From CAZBBB01 sp964490005 (GTDB lineage Bacteria > Planctomycetota > B15-G4), in assembly GCA_964490005.1 (NCBI GenBank), contig CAZBBB010000084.1, positions 1 through 14,479 of the forward strand: a DNA stretch of 14,479 nucleotides. Direction: 5' to 3'. How positions within the stretch are numbered: position 1 is the stretch's first letter; each line of letters opens with the position of its first letter. Positions 13,624 to 14,479 of the stretch are shown piece after piece. The position numbers and the translations under genes were made by a program. The notes under the pieces are model-generated. The model was not told the origin of the DNA. It ran no database searches and saw only the letters and a list, made by a program, of their open reading frames with translations.

Positions 13624-14479
13624 ATGGCGGAGGACCCGACCGGGCAACGGTTCGATCTGGAGGCGGGGCTCGCGCGCCTCGGCTACGACGCCTTCCGCCC
13701 CGGGCAGCGCGAGGCCGTCGCCACGCTGCTCGAGCGCCGGCGCCTGCTGCTCGTGGCCCCCACCGGCGGCGGCAAGAGCCTCGTGTACCAGTTGCCGGCC
13801 TGCCTGCTGCCGGGCACGAGCCTGGTCGTCTCGCCGCTCGTCTCGCTCATGCAGGACCAGGTCGAGGCGCTCGCCGCGCGCGGCGTGGCGGCGACCTTTC
13901 TGGCGGCCACGCTCGACGGCGAGGAGCTGCGCCGGCGCACGCGCGCGCTGGCGCGCGGCGCCTTCCGGCTCGTGTACGTCGCGCCCGAGCGCCTCGTGCA
14001 CCCGGGTTTCCGCGCCCTGCTCGCCGACCTCGACTGCCCGCTCGTCGCGGTGGACGAAGCCCACTGCATCAGCGAATGGGGCCACGACTTCCGGCCCGAA
14101 TACATGCAGATCGGCGGACTGCTCGACGACGTGCCGCACGCGCGCCTGCTGGCCTGCACGGCCACGGCCACGCCGGTCGTGCGCGACGAGATCCTCGCGC
14201 GGCTGCACCTGCCGGCCGACACGCCGCAGCTCGTGCGCGGCTTCGCGCGTCCCAACCTCGCGCTGCGCGTGCTCGAGACGGTCGCGTCGCGCGAGCGGCA
14301 GGCGGCCATCGACGCCGCGTTGCGCGAGACGCTCGGCGCACCGGACGGCGGCGGCGCAGGCGGCCGCGCCGGCAACGGGCCGCCGCCGGGCGCGGGCGCG
14401 GCGATCGTCTACGCCCCCACGCGCCGAGCGACCGAGGCCGAAGCCGAGCGCCTCGCGGCCGCCGGCTGGCGGGCGCGGG
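13624..14479 (+). CDS. recQ: RecQ-family DNA helicase, N-terminal part (runs off the window)
   Basis: First 285 residues of a superfamily 2, 3'-5' DNA helicase of recombination and fork repair; the gene continues past the window edge. Visible motifs: RecQ-specific motif 0 FRPGQREAV (24-32), Walker A APTGGGKSLVYQLPA (K51), motif Ia SPLVSLMQDQV, Walker B with the RecQ aromatic loop DEAHCISEWGHDFRPEY (D144-Y160), motif III TATAT (179-183), and the interdomain FARPNL element near 204-209. A second RecA-like domain begins IVYAPTRRATEAEA (from 261), with APT where many RecQ proteins have a Cys-containing YC sequence. Between the FARPNL region and this strand is a Gly/Pro-rich, probably flexible insert (about 238-259). 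The zinc-binding, winged-helix and HRDC regions would be downstream and cannot be checked here. Start chosen at the ATG six bases after GACAAT. Confidence 0.96.
   Translation, partial: MAEDPTGQRFDLEAGLARLGYDAFRPGQREAVATLLERRRLLLVAPTGGGKSLVYQLPACLLPGTSLVVSPLVSLMQDQVEALAARGVAATFLAATLDGEELRRRTRALARGAFRLVYVAPERLVHPGFRALLADLDCPLVAVDEAHCISEWGHDFRPEYMQIGGLLDDVPHARLLACTATATPVVRDEILARLHLPADTPQLVRGFARPNLALRVLETVASRERQAAIDAALRETLGAPDGGGAGGRAGNGPPPGAGAAIVYAPTRRATEAEAERLAAAGWRAR

Noticed and set aside
13558..14375. Minus-strand frames opposite recQ
   Set aside because: The plus strand carries an uninterrupted set of RecQ helicase motifs; these frames have none.
1..14479. CRISPR array, tRNA, rRNA, insertion sequence or prophage signs
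   Set aside because: I found no regularly spaced repeats, tRNA-like cloverleaf, rRNA-like stretch, transposase motif or terminal repeats.

Overview
The window is very GC-rich, and nearly every codon in the real genes ends in G or C. It most likely comes from an uncultured member of the Planctomycetota. The best evidence is the large secreted metallopeptidase: its last ~120 residues, ending in a 'GYGFSNALRVDFLP'-type tail, look like the C-terminal region that recurs in exported planctomycete proteins. The exported CXXC-less thioredoxin-like/helical-repeat protein also fits that phylum. This placement comes from recalled family patterns, not a search. All genes belong to a Gram-negative type envelope: a beta-barrel porin, a lipoprotein, a lipid A-type phosphoethanolamine transferase, and periplasmic or secreted proteins.

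Layout. Minus strand, 4194 down to 23: a membrane histidine kinase, its NtrC-type response regulator (starting on GTG inside the kinase stop, GTGA overlap), then after 99 bases a membrane-anchored coiled-coil protein with a Spy/CpxP-like C-terminal segment. Plus strand, 4272 to 9277: a degenerate P-loop protein related to FlaR/topology-modulation kinases, an alginate-export-family porin, a small conserved helical protein, and a large metzincin-type secreted peptidase. Minus strand, 13509 down to 9299: an EptA-like phosphoethanolamine transferase, a small lipoprotein with a TRASH/YHS-like cysteine motif, and the thioredoxin-like/helical-repeat protein. Plus strand from 13624 to the window edge: the N-terminal part of a RecQ helicase. 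No intergenic gap exceeds about 150 bases, and I see no tRNA, rRNA, CRISPR array or insertion sequence.

How the genes may work together. Most of the window concerns the cell envelope. The kinase-regulator pair followed by a Spy/CpxP-like protein resembles an envelope-stress sensing unit. The porin, metallopeptidase, lipoprotein, thioredoxin-like protein and phosphoethanolamine transferase all act at or outside the inner membrane. I do not see proof of one dedicated pathway; this looks like several short transcription units.

Three observations stand out. First, six genes that begin transcription units, or may do so, carry a -10-like hexamer only 6-8 bases before the ATG, in two cases with a well-placed -35 element, which points to leaderless mRNAs. 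Genes inside operons instead carry Shine-Dalgarno sequences. Second, the NtrC-type regulator has GAVPGA where sigma-54 activators have GAFTGA. Third, the TRASH-like lipoprotein and the CXXC-less thioredoxin-like protein form a tight two-gene pair that may be an undescribed metal- or thiol-handling unit.
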